Of a DNA stretch of 64,000 nt, positions 35,475 through 50,748 are shown in pieces. Source of the stretch: Rattus norvegicus (taxonomy: Eukaryota; Chordata; Mammalia; Rodentia; Muridae); NCBI RefSeq assembly GCF_036323735.1, contig NC_086022.1, positions 69,910,202-69,974,201 on the forward strand, written 5' to 3'. The first letter of the stretch is position 1, and every line of letters begins with the position of its first letter. Both the position numbers and the translations under genes were made by a program. The notes below the pieces were generated by a model that did not search any database, was not told the DNA's origin, and was given only the letters and a program-made list of their open reading frames with translations.

Positions 35475-35690
35475 AGGCTGTAGAACACAGTGATTAAAGC
35501 AAAAAGCTTCAGAGTTAGGGCAGAATTCTCTACCTCTGTCTACTGCTTTCAAGCAGCTGCCTTGACCCCGGGTTCCTTATTATCCCATCAATACAAGGGG
35601 AGAGGGCATTGAATGTGATAAAGTATATATAAAGTGCCTAGGATAAGCTAATAAAGCACATGAAATGCTACGGGTATCATTGTCTATGGT
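35475..35690 (+). repeat. MIR SINE
   Basis: CACAGTGATTAAAGCAAAAA, then GAATTCTCTACCTCTGTCTA, then AAAGTATATATAAAGTGCCT, then AGGATAAGCTAATAAAGCAC follow the MIR from head to 3' end. Confidence 0.6.
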
Positions 35691-35694
35691 CACC

Positions 35695-37510
35695 ATTCTG
35701 ATTGCAGGTTTGGCATATACAAGGTTATCCCTGACTCATTTATTAAAGTGTTGGATGGTTTGTTGGTATTTTATTTTTTGTTTTGCTTTGTTTTATTTGT
35801 AGCTAACAAAATCCAAGAACTACTACCAGAAATTGAACTCAGAGTGTTACGTTATCTTCTCTCTTTCCTGGCTGAACCTTTTGCCATGCATGAGAAACCT
35901 GCCTGAGAAAAGAGACATTGGTTCGGTTTCTTTCTTTTCAAGTTCTACCTGCCACCTGTTTTGGTTCCTTCGGAGCTGGACTTGAGGGAAGGTGGGCAGG
36001 TGACATGCTAAGGAGCTCTAATGTGTTGGTGCTTTGCATGTGGCCGTCTCAAATACTGTCTGTATCTCACTGAAGGAATTTGTTTCTCTGGGAATCTCTA
36101 GACCAAGTACTGTTATCACCTGAGATGAACAGGCCATTGTCCAGGTGATGTGGTTTACTTCCTTCTCAACTGCCATTTTGGGTACTATCCTCATTGAGAC
36201 TCTCTGGTGAAATCAATGTCATTGAAAAGGTCAAGGCACAAGAATGGAGTCTTTTCAAGGTCATTAGATTTCACTGCCACAAGTTTAGCTCATGGAAGAA
36301 GCATGAGATCTTTCTCTGCAACTGTGCTGCCCCGGCAGTCCCAGACAGCCTTTTACTTAGCATTTGAGGCCACACATACATACAATCTAGTGTCTTTCAA
36401 ACTCAAGGGCATCCCAGTGCTGATCACCAAGTAGGTCTCTTAAGGTTCTTTCCCTGACCTTGGTAGGTAAACGTGGAGATTTCCCCATGGGAGGAAGTAG
36501 AAATGCAGTTTCCTTATGACTGTCTTCTGAGAAACCTTCATCCCCCAGCCTCCTTTCCCTGTTGTCTTGTTTTATGTGAACTGGAGATGGGATGTACTAC
36601 AAGATGCAAAGCCAGGTTGGAATGCCCTGTAGCAAGGTCTGCACAGGTTCTTACACCTCTCCCCAACACTAGGAAGTCCTATAGGAGTATAACACAATCC
36701 GCATACACAATTTTTAATGTCACATTACTCACATTGAAGACATAAATAGAAACAGGTATTTTCATAGTATGACTTAATCCAATCTGTCCAAAATGCCCTA
36801 CCAAGATGTAATCAAAATAACAATCATTAAGAAGTGTTTTGCAGAAATTCCTGCTGAGTCTGTAACATCCGACTATGATGCATATTTCACACACACAGCA
36901 TGTTTCTAGTGTTCAATAAGCATTTCGAGGGCTCGCTTCACATGTGGCTTGTGGATGCCATTTTGGACATTGCAGCTTCTGGATGCAGAGCAAGTTTTTC
37001 TTCTGTTGTCCTCACCTCTGAGACCTCAGAACTAATAAGTTATGGCCGTGATCTTCACAATACATTCCAAACAATATGCATGGGACCAGGATGCAGATTC
37101 TAAGCACTACTGAGAAGGAACTGAAGGCTTATAACTACCATCCTTTATTACTGTTCCCATCCTAACAGGCTGACTGAATAGCTGTTGCTTAGGACCATGT
37201 AAAGCCAGTAAAACGCAAATCTCCTAAGGGACTCAAAATTGGACTCTTAAGTATTATACTCCTATTGTATAAAAGGTACTCCCCCACATACCCCCAATCC
37301 AAAAGGACTCCTTATTAACCTTTTCTGTTTCTCTTGCTTGGTTATATGTGGGTAGGTGCATATATACACTCATGCAATATAGAAATACTCAGGCTTGCAC
37401 ATTGCTTTTCTGTTCAATTTTCTTATGTCACTGACATCTTTCAGCAGAATGGTTTTCATAAGTGAATATATTCCATCATCTTATACTGAATGTTAAGTTC
37501 AGTCCTGGGC
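35695..37510. other. Unique intronic sequence
   Basis: Nearly 2 kb with no recognised repeat, exon or RNA gene. A T-rich, TTTTG-type patch lies at 35768-35800. Confidence 0.4.
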
Positions 37511-37514
37511 TTTG

Positions 37515-37640
37515 AAATAGCATAGTAGATGAGAAGCATTGAAGAATGGTATAAGAATGGGCAGAGTGGGACACTTTCTCAGAAGACGATCCTTACCGGT
37601 TGCATAACCTTGGTCAACTAAAATCCCCATGCTTCCCTTT
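37515..37640 (+). repeat. Possible MIR fragment
   Basis: AGCATAGTAGATGAGAAGCA, then CCTTACCGGTTGCATAACCT, then TGGTCAACTAAAATCCCCAT are MIR-like (tagtggttaagagc...ctagctgtgtgaccttgggcaa) but diverged. Confidence 0.4.
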
Positions 37641-37644
37641 CTAT

Positions 37645-38712
37645 ATTGGAAAAAAAATTGCATCTTCCTTAGGGGACATTGTAGAGGTGAACTGGCCCAT
37701 CCTAAGCATATTCCCCCAAATCCTCCTGGGTAGAACAGTGTTGATTGCTATTGAATCGTTCCTTTCTCTGTTAGGCAAAGCTAACTTAGCTAGTTCTCGG
37801 GCACTGGCCTAATTTTTCTATGGAGTCCATGTGTCTTGATGCTCTTGTCTCCTGACTGCTTTGTGGGGTCTCTCGGGGGTCATCTGTGCCTTACATTCCA
37901 AGCAGCTGACTTGGCATAGAGAAGGCAAAATAGCTTTTCTCTTGCGTAGAAGAACAGGTTCCACCCAGGCATATGAGGGTAGCCAATACATCCCTTCCCA
38001 TCATCTTCTTGATTTTCTGCTATTGACTGAAGGCCATTACAGCAGCAGCAAGGGGCCCAGTACTGCAACTTTCCCATTTTCAGGGTTTGGAATGTTTCTC
38101 CTTGTTCCGAATTCTCCCTCCTTTCACTTCTTCCTGTACTTGCTTTGGCTGCCAGCCCAGCTTTCATCAAGCAAGCACAAACTTCCTAACTTTTCTTCCA
38201 TTGTTTTGACAATGAATGTGATTTGTATATGGCGACGTGGCTTAATATCCCTATTTATGGCAGCTCCCTAATCTGAAGGTAGGATTGAGGAGGAGGAAGC
38301 TCCACGTCTGTCGCCTGACCCAGAAACTGCTTCTTGTTTCTACAGCAACTGCCTTCTCTTCACTGTCTCTTCCTGGCTGTAGGCTTGGGTGATGCAGGAG
38401 GGTCTGTTTTATTTATCATCTGGGGGACAAAGCTTTTCCTAATGGCTTCCATGCTTCAGGCTACAGGAAACCCAAACATCCGCTGATGTTTCCTTTGTAT
38501 TCAGTAAGCAATGATGCTGAATTGTTTAAGCAATAGTTAATGTTGGCAAAAATAAAAAATAAAAAACAAAACAGTTAAAACCCACCAAACAAACAAAAAG
38601 CAAACAACAAAAATCAACCAAGTAAGTAAACTAACAAGTCCCCCACCCCCAAGATTAAAGAAAAGTTGAGTCCGAGTCACAATGACATTTGAGTCACTGG
38701 ACTGTGAAGATA

Positions 38713-38713
<1 letters not shown>
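37645..38713. other. Unique intronic sequence
   Basis: No repeat or exon recognised. 38550-38630 is an A/C-rich low-complexity stretch. Confidence 0.4.

Positions 38714-38769
<56 letters not shown>
38714..38769. repeat. (CA)n microsatellite
   Basis: About 28 uninterrupted CA units. Confidence 0.98.
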
Positions 38770-38770
<1 letters not shown>

Positions 38771-38811
38771 CTTTGATAATTACTACAGAGTTGGATGGTG
38801 GCCACATTTAG

Positions 38812-39260
38812 CAAATATTTGTTGAACACTTGCTTATGTCAGCCAATGAGCTAGGAACTAGGAAGACAAGAAGAAACAAACACCAGGGCAGTCCTGAGCC
38901 AGCTTGAATTTACTCAAGGGAGAGAGATGTAAACAAGTAAGCACGGTAAGACAGGGCAATGAAGTCAGCTAAGTGCAGCTCTGGGTACTGCTTGTGAGGT
39001 CTGTTAGAGCCCCACAGAAGCTACCAGAGATGCATGCACATTCTGGGGAGGTCTTCAAAGATGGCATGGAGCTTGCCAGGCAAAGCATAGGAAGCTGGAT
39101 GCTAGAGGACCCTCTGCCATTCAGAAGGGAGTGAGGGGAACAAACTGCAGCTTGGACAACTGGAATATGGAGCGTTTAAAGAAGGATGGGGTGCAGGACA
39201 TGACAGAAAGCCTTCTGAGCAGCATTTTAGAGATCTGAACCCCATGTCTGCCACTCTCCA
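38812..39260 (+). repeat. Ancient mammalian interspersed repeat (LINE-like)
   Basis: GCAAATATTTGTTGAACACT, then TGCTTATGTCAGCCAATGAG, then CTAGGAACTAGGAAGACAAG and GAGAGATGTAAACAAGTAAG match the widespread phrase aaatatttattgagcacctactatgtgccag...aataaacaag. The start is clear, the right end vague. Confidence 0.55.
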
Positions 39261-39264
39261 TGGA

Positions 39265-41362
39265 ATCCTGGATGCTAGTTTGGTTTCACTAAAATAACTC
39301 CTTAAATATAACTACACTGTGATACTGAACCAACCTGTATTGTGTGAGTCGGAGGCATGAGCCATGCCTGTTTTTCTTACCTAAACCTCCGAACTGCTCT
39401 CAACACATCATCATATTCTGCCCCATATTTCGTCCTCCTATATGCCCAAAGTGCTCATTGCCAGAGCCCAGAGTTGAAAGAGCTTGGATGGCCACCAGCA
39501 CCTCTGCTATTAGCTGCTGTAGCCTCCAGCTGTTTCGGTCCTTGGAGGACAGACACTCCAGGATGTATGTATCTCCATACTAATAAATAGTTCCTTGGTC
39601 TTAGCCTCTCCAGCATTTGAAAGGTGAAGGAACAGATTCCAGAAGGCTGCTCCCCTCAGTAGCAAGTCTTTAATGAGGAGCACACCCCAACATATGTCTC
39701 CACTCCTTCTGAGCTCAAGGGTGACAAATGCCAAGGATGCAATGTGTAGAAAACAGTTGCTAAAACTGAGATGACTTGCACTCCATTTCATATTCCTGCA
39801 TCCCTAACATTGTTTTCACGTAGTAGCCCATGTAGACGTCTCAATAACTCTTTGACATCGATGCTATCCTACCCTCTACTCACCATCTGCGTAAACTCCA
39901 GAGAGACTGACTTGTCCATGTTCCCAGAGCTAAAGGGCAGTAGAGTGAGAAATACAACAGAAGCGCCCTGATTCCCAGGATCCATTCATCTGTTCCTACA
40001 TTTCCACCCCAATACCACTTCCTTTGGAGATAAGGACTGGTGCCTGGACTGTTTCCTGTCTTTTGAATCAGCCTGTCGTGAGATGACCCGGGGGGTGTGA
40101 AGGTCATTGCCAATTCAGTCTCATTCCTATCCTCTCTCCCTCCTCCCTCTCATTTTCTCCCATACCGTCTGACCCCTCAGTACAAAGACTCTGAGGCGCT
40201 GTCCTCAGCACGTTGCTCAGCTTGTAATGCCTGTGACCTGGTTCATTTGTGGATGATTGTTCTGCTCGCAGGGCGGCCCCTTTGTAACCAGGGCTGTGTG
40301 CTTCCATCCCTGGGAAGGGGGAGCTTCCAGCAGGTTGGCTCTCTCTAGGTACCTTCCAGCCACCACCTCCCTCCCCCTTTCCTTTCAAATTGCAGCCATT
40401 AGTGTGTAGTGTCCCTTTCCCCACGTGTATCTAGCCTTTACCTAGGAAGCAAGGTCTAATCTGAGTTTACCTTTATCATTTTCATGCTTTTCAGTAGGAG
40501 AAACACGTTTCACTCATGATCGCTTTTCTGTACGAGATCTTTATAGCACAACTGGAAAGACACAAGGAGCCTAAAGTCTATGCTCTCCCGTCTGTGGTGT
40601 TCACTTGATGCAGACATCCTAGTTTCCCTGTGCAGAGTTGCAAGCAATTCCTTTCAATTCAAGTGTTAATTGGAGTTTAAACTTAAAAAAAAGTCCCAAG
40701 GAAAACTGTTTTTTTTTTCCTTCTAGCTTTATTTAGTGGTTCTCCTGGTGTCTCTTCCTCCACCCTCCCTCACAGCCATCCTCCCTCTGCCCACCCCCTT
40801 TCATCATGCTGGACGTTCAAGAGTTTAGAATGCACCTTCCTAATTTCAAACATTAGAACATTAAATGTGAGGGGCACGAAACACAGATAACAGACTCCAA
40901 CCCGACTCGGTTCATGCGATACTTCATTCCCGTGATCGCCTGCAGAATCGAACGTTATCATCCAAGACTCTTCTCTCTGTGACAGTAGAGCCCATCATCA
41001 CAGATTCCACATCATAGGCAACGAAAAGTTTCCTAAAGCTTCTGGGAAAGGCAAGCTACAGCTTCCTTTCTCCACTTTCCACTTTCTTTTCTTCTTTTTT
41101 CTTTTTCTAAAGTCATTAAATGATGAAGAAAGAAATACAAACTGTGTAGATTCCCAATAAAGGATACTACTGTGGGCCCAAGGAAACCACAGGAATTGAA
41201 TGGTAGCTTCTTATTCTTAAAGAGGAAGCTGACGGGCAGGTAGAAGAACTGTGACATCATGTGCATATAACCACAGAGTGACAGAGGACACTAACTCAAA
41301 TACAAATAGAAAGACTGTGAAACAACAGACACACTACACTCTAATGCCTCTACATTCCAACT

Positions 41363-41364
<2 letters not shown>
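39265..41364. other. Mostly unique intronic sequence
   Basis: No exon or RNA gene recognised. A faint MIR-like reverse-complement patch occurs at 39855-39975. Short T and A runs lie near 40685-40720. Confidence 0.35.

Positions 41365-41421
<57 letters not shown>
41365..41421. repeat. (GT)n microsatellite
   Basis: About 28 uninterrupted GT units. Confidence 0.98.
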
Positions 41422-41422
<1 letters not shown>

Positions 41423-41424
41423 TG

Positions 41425-44400
41425 GCCTTCCCAAGTGCTCCATGGACCAGATTTTGTGTGTGAATTAAAGCTAGACATTGTCTTCTTTCTCTTTTTGCTC
41501 CATTCATCCATCTGTTTTTTTATTTATTTTTATCCTCTTTTCCTTTTTTTCTCCCTCCCTTTCTCCTCCCTCCCCATCCTCTCTTGAGTTGGAACACAGG
41601 GCTTCATGTGGGATAGGCAGTAGGGTTTCTCCGACACTGCCTTTGGATCTGGCATTTCCAGCTCCCAGCCGTGCCACAGCTCCCACCCTTCTTGTCTTCT
41701 GTCCTTTGTTCCCCATCTCTTAGCTACAGCTCTGGCTTGATCTTAGAAGAAGGGATGCCAAGTGCATTTGCTCACATCAATTTTAATTCTTTTATTTATC
41801 CTGTTTCCTCACGCAATTCAATGATGCAGCTGTTAACTCTATTTGCAGTCCGCTGGCTTTGAGACTGTCGATAACTTATTTATTTGTCTTTGGGTTTTGC
41901 TTTTTTCTCATCTGTAAAACTGGAATACTTCTCGTTCTGCCTGCCTTCTGACCTATTAGAGTAGCTTGCCTGAGCCACCGCATAGATAACCCAGTTAACT
42001 CTCTAAGTAGAAAAAACTGATTGTTTGCACAGAGGCTGGACAAAGCCAGACTCAGGGGTGATGTGAAAATCTTTCCTGGGTCAATGGAAACACAGTCAGG
42101 ACCTCTGATTTTCATCCTATTTCTACATCAACAACTTAGAACCACCTTTTACATAAGTCAACAGTACCCTGTGGGAGACACAGAAGTTTACCTAAGCTGA
42201 GGCAGAGAGAGGGCAACTGCCCCCCACAACACTGGAGACTCAGATGATTGGACTCTGCCCAGAACATTAAGAATAGCGATTATTTTCTCCATTTGCCTGC
42301 TTTTCTGCCCCCTTCCATTTTCTTCTAAGTAGAACACTTTGCTCTCATCCTTCAATAAATGTCACCTCCTATTTTTTATGGTTGGCATTCTCTTTAGATT
42401 TGCTGCCTCACCAACCCACAGGTCCATCCCTGGCCAGTATGGACTCACTTGGTGCAACCCACCATCCACTCATCCCCTTAGGCAATATCTTTGCTCCCAA
42501 GGGTCTATAGTCTGGGACCAATGTAGGACATCCAGGCATTAAAGACAAGTGAGAATTTGACCTCTGGAAAAGGTAGTTTTACTGGGATTATAAGGGCAGG
42601 ACCCAGAAGCCTTTACTGTATGAAAAAGGGAAGAACTCAGAAGAGAGTGCAGAATTTAGTACCTTCTGTTTACGATACTAAACTTCCCAGTGGGAGAGTG
42701 GACTCTTCCCATTTGCTCTTTAAGCAAGCAGCAGTTAGAATAGTAATCATATATTACCTGTTCCTAGGAATCAATCCACACGGCCTCACGTGTCTCCACT
42801 GACCAGTCTGATCAGGCTCTTACCGTGAGGAAAGAAGGAATCTCGTGATGGTCATGAGTGTGACTGTAGAAGTGGGAATGAAAGGCAATGTCAGTCCGTA
42901 GGAAGTGACCCACAGGGCCTGGGTCAGCCCATGGACGGGGATAGTCCTTGCTTTTTAGCTATGGCTGGCTGTGCAGGAGGCTGAGCTTGTGCGTGAGCAT
43001 TGTCATCAAATGGCTCTTTCAGCAAAACCCCGCCTGACTCATTTGGCCGTATGCGTAATCTGCACACTGCTGTGTGATAATGAGGCATCCTTAGCAACTC
43101 ACAGAAGTGAGCACAGAGTGTCATTTCCACCTGGCTGGGGCAGGCCTGCTAGGTGCTCGGTAAGGCAAAACAGAATCAGGCAGGACAGGTATCTTTCCTG
43201 TTGCCCATTTCAGGATCCCTGCCTCTGGGACTAGGGAATTGTCCAGCTTCTGCTGGCTTTTTCTTCCCAGATGGGAGAGCTGGTGTTGTTTTTCCTCTGT
43301 GTTTATACCTCCCTCTCTAGTCAGCTTCTCCTGGATGGGACTGACAATGTCTGATTTTCCTTGTCAGAACAAAGAGACCAGACCCCTCGAGAGATCTTGA
43401 CTCAAACTGTGCTCTGCTGGAGGCAGAGGGCCCTTTTACATGTTTTATGACTGCATAGGAGTGGATAGAATGTAAAAGAGGGAAAAGAAGAAGGAATGGC
43501 CTCCTTATGACAGACTCAGATGTTTATGCCCACAGAAACACTGTTGCATTTGTTCCTCTGGGACAAGAATAGAGAGATGGGGCAGCAGTGGATGTGAGGT
43601 ACCTGATTCCAGGAAGGCACTTTCTCTACCACCCTGACATTTGACCCTTCCTTTGTGAGAGGGTAGACCTTTAGGATGCTCTGGATGCTGCCGGGGATTC
43701 AGGATCTAGGGCAGAGGCCAGGCAAAATGGTGTTTTTGTTTGTCGGTCCGTTTGTTCGTTTGTTTTGCTCTTGCTTTGCGTCCTGTTAGCAGGCTGGGGC
43801 TGGTGTACTGCCTTGAAGGTAGGTAGGCATGAGGGGCTGCAGGCAGAGTCAGGAAGGAGTGACCAATGTGATGGATGAAGTGCTCCCCAGGAAGTAAAGA
43901 ATCAGTTCTATGTAAAGGGAGTAAGAGAAGGAAACCATTCTGGAAGCAAGTCCAAGCCAGAGCCATGAATGTAGAGGGAGCACGTGATCATAGCTTTGGT
44001 GACATCTGGCCTCAAAAGGGAAGCCAGCAAAGAAGCTTAGTTGGGTAAGATGCTAAGTAGCCAGCAGAGAGGGGCAGTCCTTCTCTCTCCCTTCTGCTGC
44101 AAGCAGCATTTTTCCAGCAACCTCCTTCCTTACCAAGTCATTCCTGGCTTTGTCGGATAGGCCATAGAAGTAAAGAGCAGGCATGGTCCTCACAGTGATG
44201 CTGGGGCTAACCCTAGAATCAGAAAGATAGAGGTAACTGCAAGAAAGGGCCTGCTCCAGGGGCTCAGACTGCAGCTCTTCCTCTGCTTCCAAGACTTCAG
44301 GCAGAGCTAAGGCCAAGAGCCAGCTTGAGACGGAGCAGAGCACCAAACCCATATTTTCACATGTGACTTCTCCCACAGTCCAGCAGACCTGAGTTAAAAC

Positions 44401-44478
44401 GGGGAGAGGTAAGGGGCAGTCTGTCTGCAGAAGCCCTGCTCTCTCCAGCAGCCCACCTCACTGCTCTCTAAAAGGCTA
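41425..44478. other. Repeat-poor intronic sequence
   Basis: About 3 kb upstream of the exon with no repeat recognised beyond a weak MIR-like patch near 41850-41985 and (TGTT)-type low complexity at 43735-43765. No further exon seen. Confidence 0.4.
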
Positions 44479-44479
44479 A

Positions 44480-44640
44480 TGCTGTTAGCCACAACTATCT
44501 GGGTTCGAGTCCCTTCTACCACTTATTGTGCTGCTATTAGCAAGTTGCTGTCTCTATTCTCCACACTAGAGACAGCACCTGTCCCTTAAGGATGGGATAG
44601 AATCACAGGAAGAGCAGCACATGCTTAGCACAGATGAAGT
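44480..44640 (+). repeat. MIR SINE, about 220 bp upstream of the exon
   Basis: GGGTTCGAGTCCCTTCTACC, then ACTTATTGTGCTGCTATTAG, then CAAGTTGCTGTCTCTATTCT and AGCACATGCTTAGCACAGAT match the MIR core and 3' end. Confidence 0.65.
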
Positions 44641-44819
44641 GAGCTGACAGGATGATGTGTTTGCCTGGTGCTTAGGAACCCAGATGTCACAGCTCACTTG
44701 TGCAGAAGATAGTCACCTCCAATGGCTCTCTCCTGTGCAGGGACTCAATAGGTAGTCTTTCTGTCCATGAAGTACCCTCTTCTCCCTGCCCCAGGCTAGG
44801 GTACACCTGATATCACATG

Positions 44820-47385
<2,566 letters not shown>

Positions 47386-47462
47386 ATGATATGATATGAT
47401 ATGATATGATATGATATGATATGATATGATATGATATATATATGTATATATATATATATATG
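47386..47462. repeat. (ATGAT)n followed by (TA)n
   Basis: Ten ATGAT units (47386-47435) run into an AT/TA tract to 47462 with one TATG interruption. Confidence 0.97.
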
Positions 47463-47464
47463 AA

Positions 47465-48392
47465 TGATGGCAAATTCATCTTTTTTGATAAAGTGTTGTC
47501 TGACAATGAACTTTATGGAAGCTTCTCTTTCAACAACCACTTTTCACTGATTAGGGTACATTGCAGGCTAGACAGAATCTAGTTCATTCACAGACTACAA
47601 AGCCTTCTCTTCCCCCTGAAATTTGTTTGTTTGTTGTTGTTTTGTTTTAATCTTCAACCCCAGGTTAAGCGATAAGCTCCTGGATGAAGCTGTGGTGAGA
47701 AGGGAAATGGTATCTATACACTTTGGGGTATTCTCAGGCCATGAAATAGCAAAAGGGTGTTAAGAACAACGCATTAACTTCTGATCCCTCAAATGGTGGT
47801 GATTTCCTTTTTGGAAGTTCTGGTCTATCCTTCTGTCTTGAGCTAGCATCCTTTGCAACTGGGAGAGACACAGCTCTGGGAATTCAGCAGCTCAGGGCGG
47901 CTGCTGTGTGCTGATTCATGAACTTAGTCTTGTTAAAAAAAACATTTGTGTTGGGAAGGAGATAGTCCAAGATCAGACACTAAATTCCTAACCTGCTCAG
48001 TTGGGATAGCTAAATTTAAGGGCCAGACATGAACCTAGAAGAAATGAACCTAAACGTCTCTGTTCTCCAGGGGTTAGGTTCCTGTGGATGACCTGTCAAA
48101 GAACTCGGGGAGTAAGCCACCTGTTCCAGCCACCTCCAAGACACAACAAACCAATCAGTCATTCAGAATGAACATGCATTTCCCAAAATGTGACCGTGTA
48201 GCCTTTGTTTTCCCTTGGGTGAAGGTCTTTCAGGTGTCTGAAACTGAGCAAAACCAGGTACCCTAGTGGTTATATTGGGCTGAACGCAAGAGAAACAGGT
48301 AGAAACCAAGAGCAGCAGTGTCTGGGGATGGTCAGATGAGTAGGGCAATTGGGTAGAAAGGGGAGATTCAGCAAGAATGAAAAGGGCACATT
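47465..48392. other. Unique intronic sequence
   Basis: No repeat family or exon recognised. (TTTG)-type low complexity lies at 47624-47650. Confidence 0.4.
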
Positions 48393-48393
48393 C

Positions 48394-48770
48394 AGGCTGG
48401 AGAGATGATGGCTCAATCAGTAAAGTGCTTGCTTTGCAAACATGGGAACCAGAGTTCAGTCTTCAGAACCCAAGCTAAAAGACTGAATGTGATGGTGGCT
48501 ACTTATTATATCAGCACCAGGGAGGCAGGGTAAGTTGAGCCCTGTGGTCTACTAGCCAGTTATCCTAGCTTGACTAACAAGCTCTAGGCCAGGGAGAGAG
48601 CTGTCTCAAAAATCAAGGTAGATGACTTCCAACAAAGGACACATTCCACAGGCACACATATGCACAGTTACCTATACACTCACAAATGCATGCACACATA
48701 CATACACTCACATGTACACACATGCATACTCATACTTATAGGCATAAGCATACAACACAAAACTTTTTTA
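48394..48770 (+). repeat. B4-type composite SINE with CA/AT-rich tail
   Basis: AGGCTGGAGAGATGATGGCT, then TCAATCAGTAAAGTGCTTGC, then AGAGTTCAGTCTTCAGAACC (B-box-like), then ATATCAGCACCAGGGAGGCA, then GAGCTGTCTCAAAAATCAAG and a long ACATACAC-type tail follow B4 order. The head carries an extra GAT within the first box. Confidence 0.75.
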
Positions 48771-48774
48771 AATT

Positions 48775-49654
48775 TGAAGAATATTTGAAACCAAGATTCC
48801 AATGATTGAGTTACAGGTTACTCTAAGTGAAGCAATTCATTAAACATACTAGGCAAGTTCTACTTATTAAATAATTTAACTTTCTGGTGCTATTCCACTT
48901 CTTGCCCAGATATGTGTTGCTCTAGGTTATAAATATATATTATAATTTATAAATATAGGTAACTATGATTATGAAATATATGTTTTAGCAGGACCAAAAC
49001 AAAGGCGAAAGAATTTTCTTCACACCTTCTTCTCTGTTCCTCTAGGACGATGGGGTCTGCATTGGGCATTTCTATTTCTGAATTATAGCGAGGATACCTT
49101 GCACACTGTGAAATAACCACCAACAAACTGTCAAATGGGTGTTCAAACCAGAGGAAAACAATGATTAAGCAGGGCAGCATTGTCTGGCCAGGAGGCTGGG
49201 GTGGTAGAGGGAATCTAATTTTCCTTTTGGGAGCACCTTCAGAGAAGATCTAGCCCAGACTGGCATAACCTCATGTGGGTACAGATAACCATCATAATGA
49301 ATCATCAGGGATGTTTGGAGGCTTGGGAACAGGGTAACACAGGCACAGACCACGTAGCACAGGAGCACACGACAACACTGCTCACTTCTGACTCTCCCTG
49401 AAAGCTTCTTCAGCACACAGGTTTACAAGAAGAGTTGGAATCCCTAGCCTATGCTTGTAGTGTCAAGTGCCTTCCCATGTCCTCCCATAATTTCTGGAAG
49501 CCTTTGTTCCTCTCTACCCTGAGTCAGGGCTAAGGCTCTGCCATCTTTTGCCTAGACTTGCACTAAGTCCCTTGCTGGTCACCCTGAATCCACTATGGCT
49601 GTTCCAGGACCAGTTTTGAACAGAGCAGTTAGTATGAATCTTTTATCCTTTTAA
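48775..49654. other. Unique intronic sequence
   Basis: No repeat, exon or RNA gene recognised. AT-rich around 48920-48970. Confidence 0.4.
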
Positions 49655-49840
49655 CTTTTATTACCTCGTGTATGTGTATGTGGGGGGGGGGCGGTGCACT
49701 ATGACACAGATGTAGAGGCCAGAGGACACTCCTTGAGATTTGGGTCTCTCCATGATTGTCTGGATCCTAAGGATCAGACTCAGGTTGTGAGGCTTGGTAG
49801 CAAGTGCCTTTGCCCACTGACTCATTTTGCCATCCTGGCA
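49655..49840 (-). repeat. tRNA-derived rodent SINE (B2/B3/B4 superfamily)
   Basis: TAGAGGCCAGAGGACACTCC, then TTGAGATTTGGGTCTCTCCA, then GGATCAGACTCAGGTTGTGA and GCAAGTGCCTTTGCCCACTG form the reverse complement of a SINE with a B box and tRNA-like head. The tail includes a run of nine or ten G near 49682. Confidence 0.7.
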
Positions 49841-49889
49841 TACAGTGGTTAAACTATGAACCTGATGTGTCACCCATCTCCTGTCTAAT

Positions 49890-50290
49890 GATCTTCAGTT
49901 AAACTTAAAATTCAAATTCCTTACCTTTCTTTTAAAAGTCTTTTACATTCTGGCTGACCTTGCCTCTCTCGGCTCTCTTTCTGTTTCTTCCTGTACACTC
50001 ACACAGCTCCACACACATGGGCTGCCTTTCTGTTCTAATGTATATAATGGTTGGTTCAGACCCTGGAGCTGCATGACATCCTTGACCTTAACAGCAACTA
50101 ATGGATGTCTCTTTCTTTAGGTTTAGGTCTCTACTCTAAGGTTCTGCTTCAAAGTCTCCTTGACCAGCAATTCAAGGAACACACCAGGCATACTTTACAG
50201 TTTAATTATTTTCAATTTCTTTAGTGTGCCTCTTCTTGCCTAGACATATGTTGTTTGTGGGTTTGCCACTGCTTTTTTAAAGCAACTTTA
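49890..50290 (+). repeat. L2 LINE 3' region
   Basis: TTCAAATTCCTTACCTTTCT, then CATTCTGGCTGACCTTGCCT, then CTCACACAGCTCCACACACA and CAAAGTCTCCTTGACCAGCA parallel L2 (caaactccttacc...catgatctggcc...ctccagccacac...gccttccctgacc). Confidence 0.55.
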
Positions 50291-50392
50291 AACAATAAAC
50301 ATGTATTATCTCATAGGTTCCCTGAAGAAGAATTCCAGGTGCAGCTTAACAGGGTTCAGTTGAGGATCTTACAAAATTGTGCTTATGTTTGT

Positions 50393-50452
50393 GACTGGGT
50401 TCTCTGAGATGTGAGATCCTTGCCAGGGTCACACATCTCAGAGAACCCAGTC
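50393..50452. repeat. Near-perfect 60-nt palindrome (hairpin)
   Basis: The left arm 50393-50413 is the exact reverse complement of 50432-50452 (21 bp). One A/A mismatch (50414/50431) and six more pairs (50415-50420 with 50425-50430, one G/T wobble) leave a 4-base loop TGCC at 50421-50424. I do not recognise it as part of a known transposon. It could act as a DNA cruciform or, if transcribed, an RNA hairpin. Confidence 0.95.
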
Positions 50453-50587
50453 TGGAATTCCTCTCCTTGCAGGGATAGAACCCAAGGAAGCTTGCTTGTT
50501 CAAAGCCACCAAGAGAGGCTCTCTGACCTACAGACCTTCTTTTGCCTTTCAGTAAACACTTTCAGATTTAAGGAAACAGTGAGAGTT

Positions 50588-50737
50588 TATGAGATGGCTC
50601 AACAGGTAGAAATGCTTGCTTCCAAGCCTGGTGTCCCGAGTTAAATCCCTGGGACCCATGGGGTGGAAACAAAGCTAATTCTCACAAATTGTCCTCTGAC
50701 TTCCACATATGTGATGTGACATGGATATATGCACACC
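50588..50737 (+). repeat. tRNA-derived rodent SINE, interrupted by ID element 2
   Basis: TTATGAGATGGCTCAACAGG, then TAGAAATGCTTGCTTCCAAG, then CCGAGTTAAATCCCTGGGAC, then AAATTGTCCTCTGACTTCCA form a B2/B3/B4-superfamily SINE. Its 3' tail is split by the ID insertion and a short remnant (ATTTTAAAAAG) resumes after 50850. Confidence 0.75.
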
Positions 50738-50748
50738 ATAATTGATTT

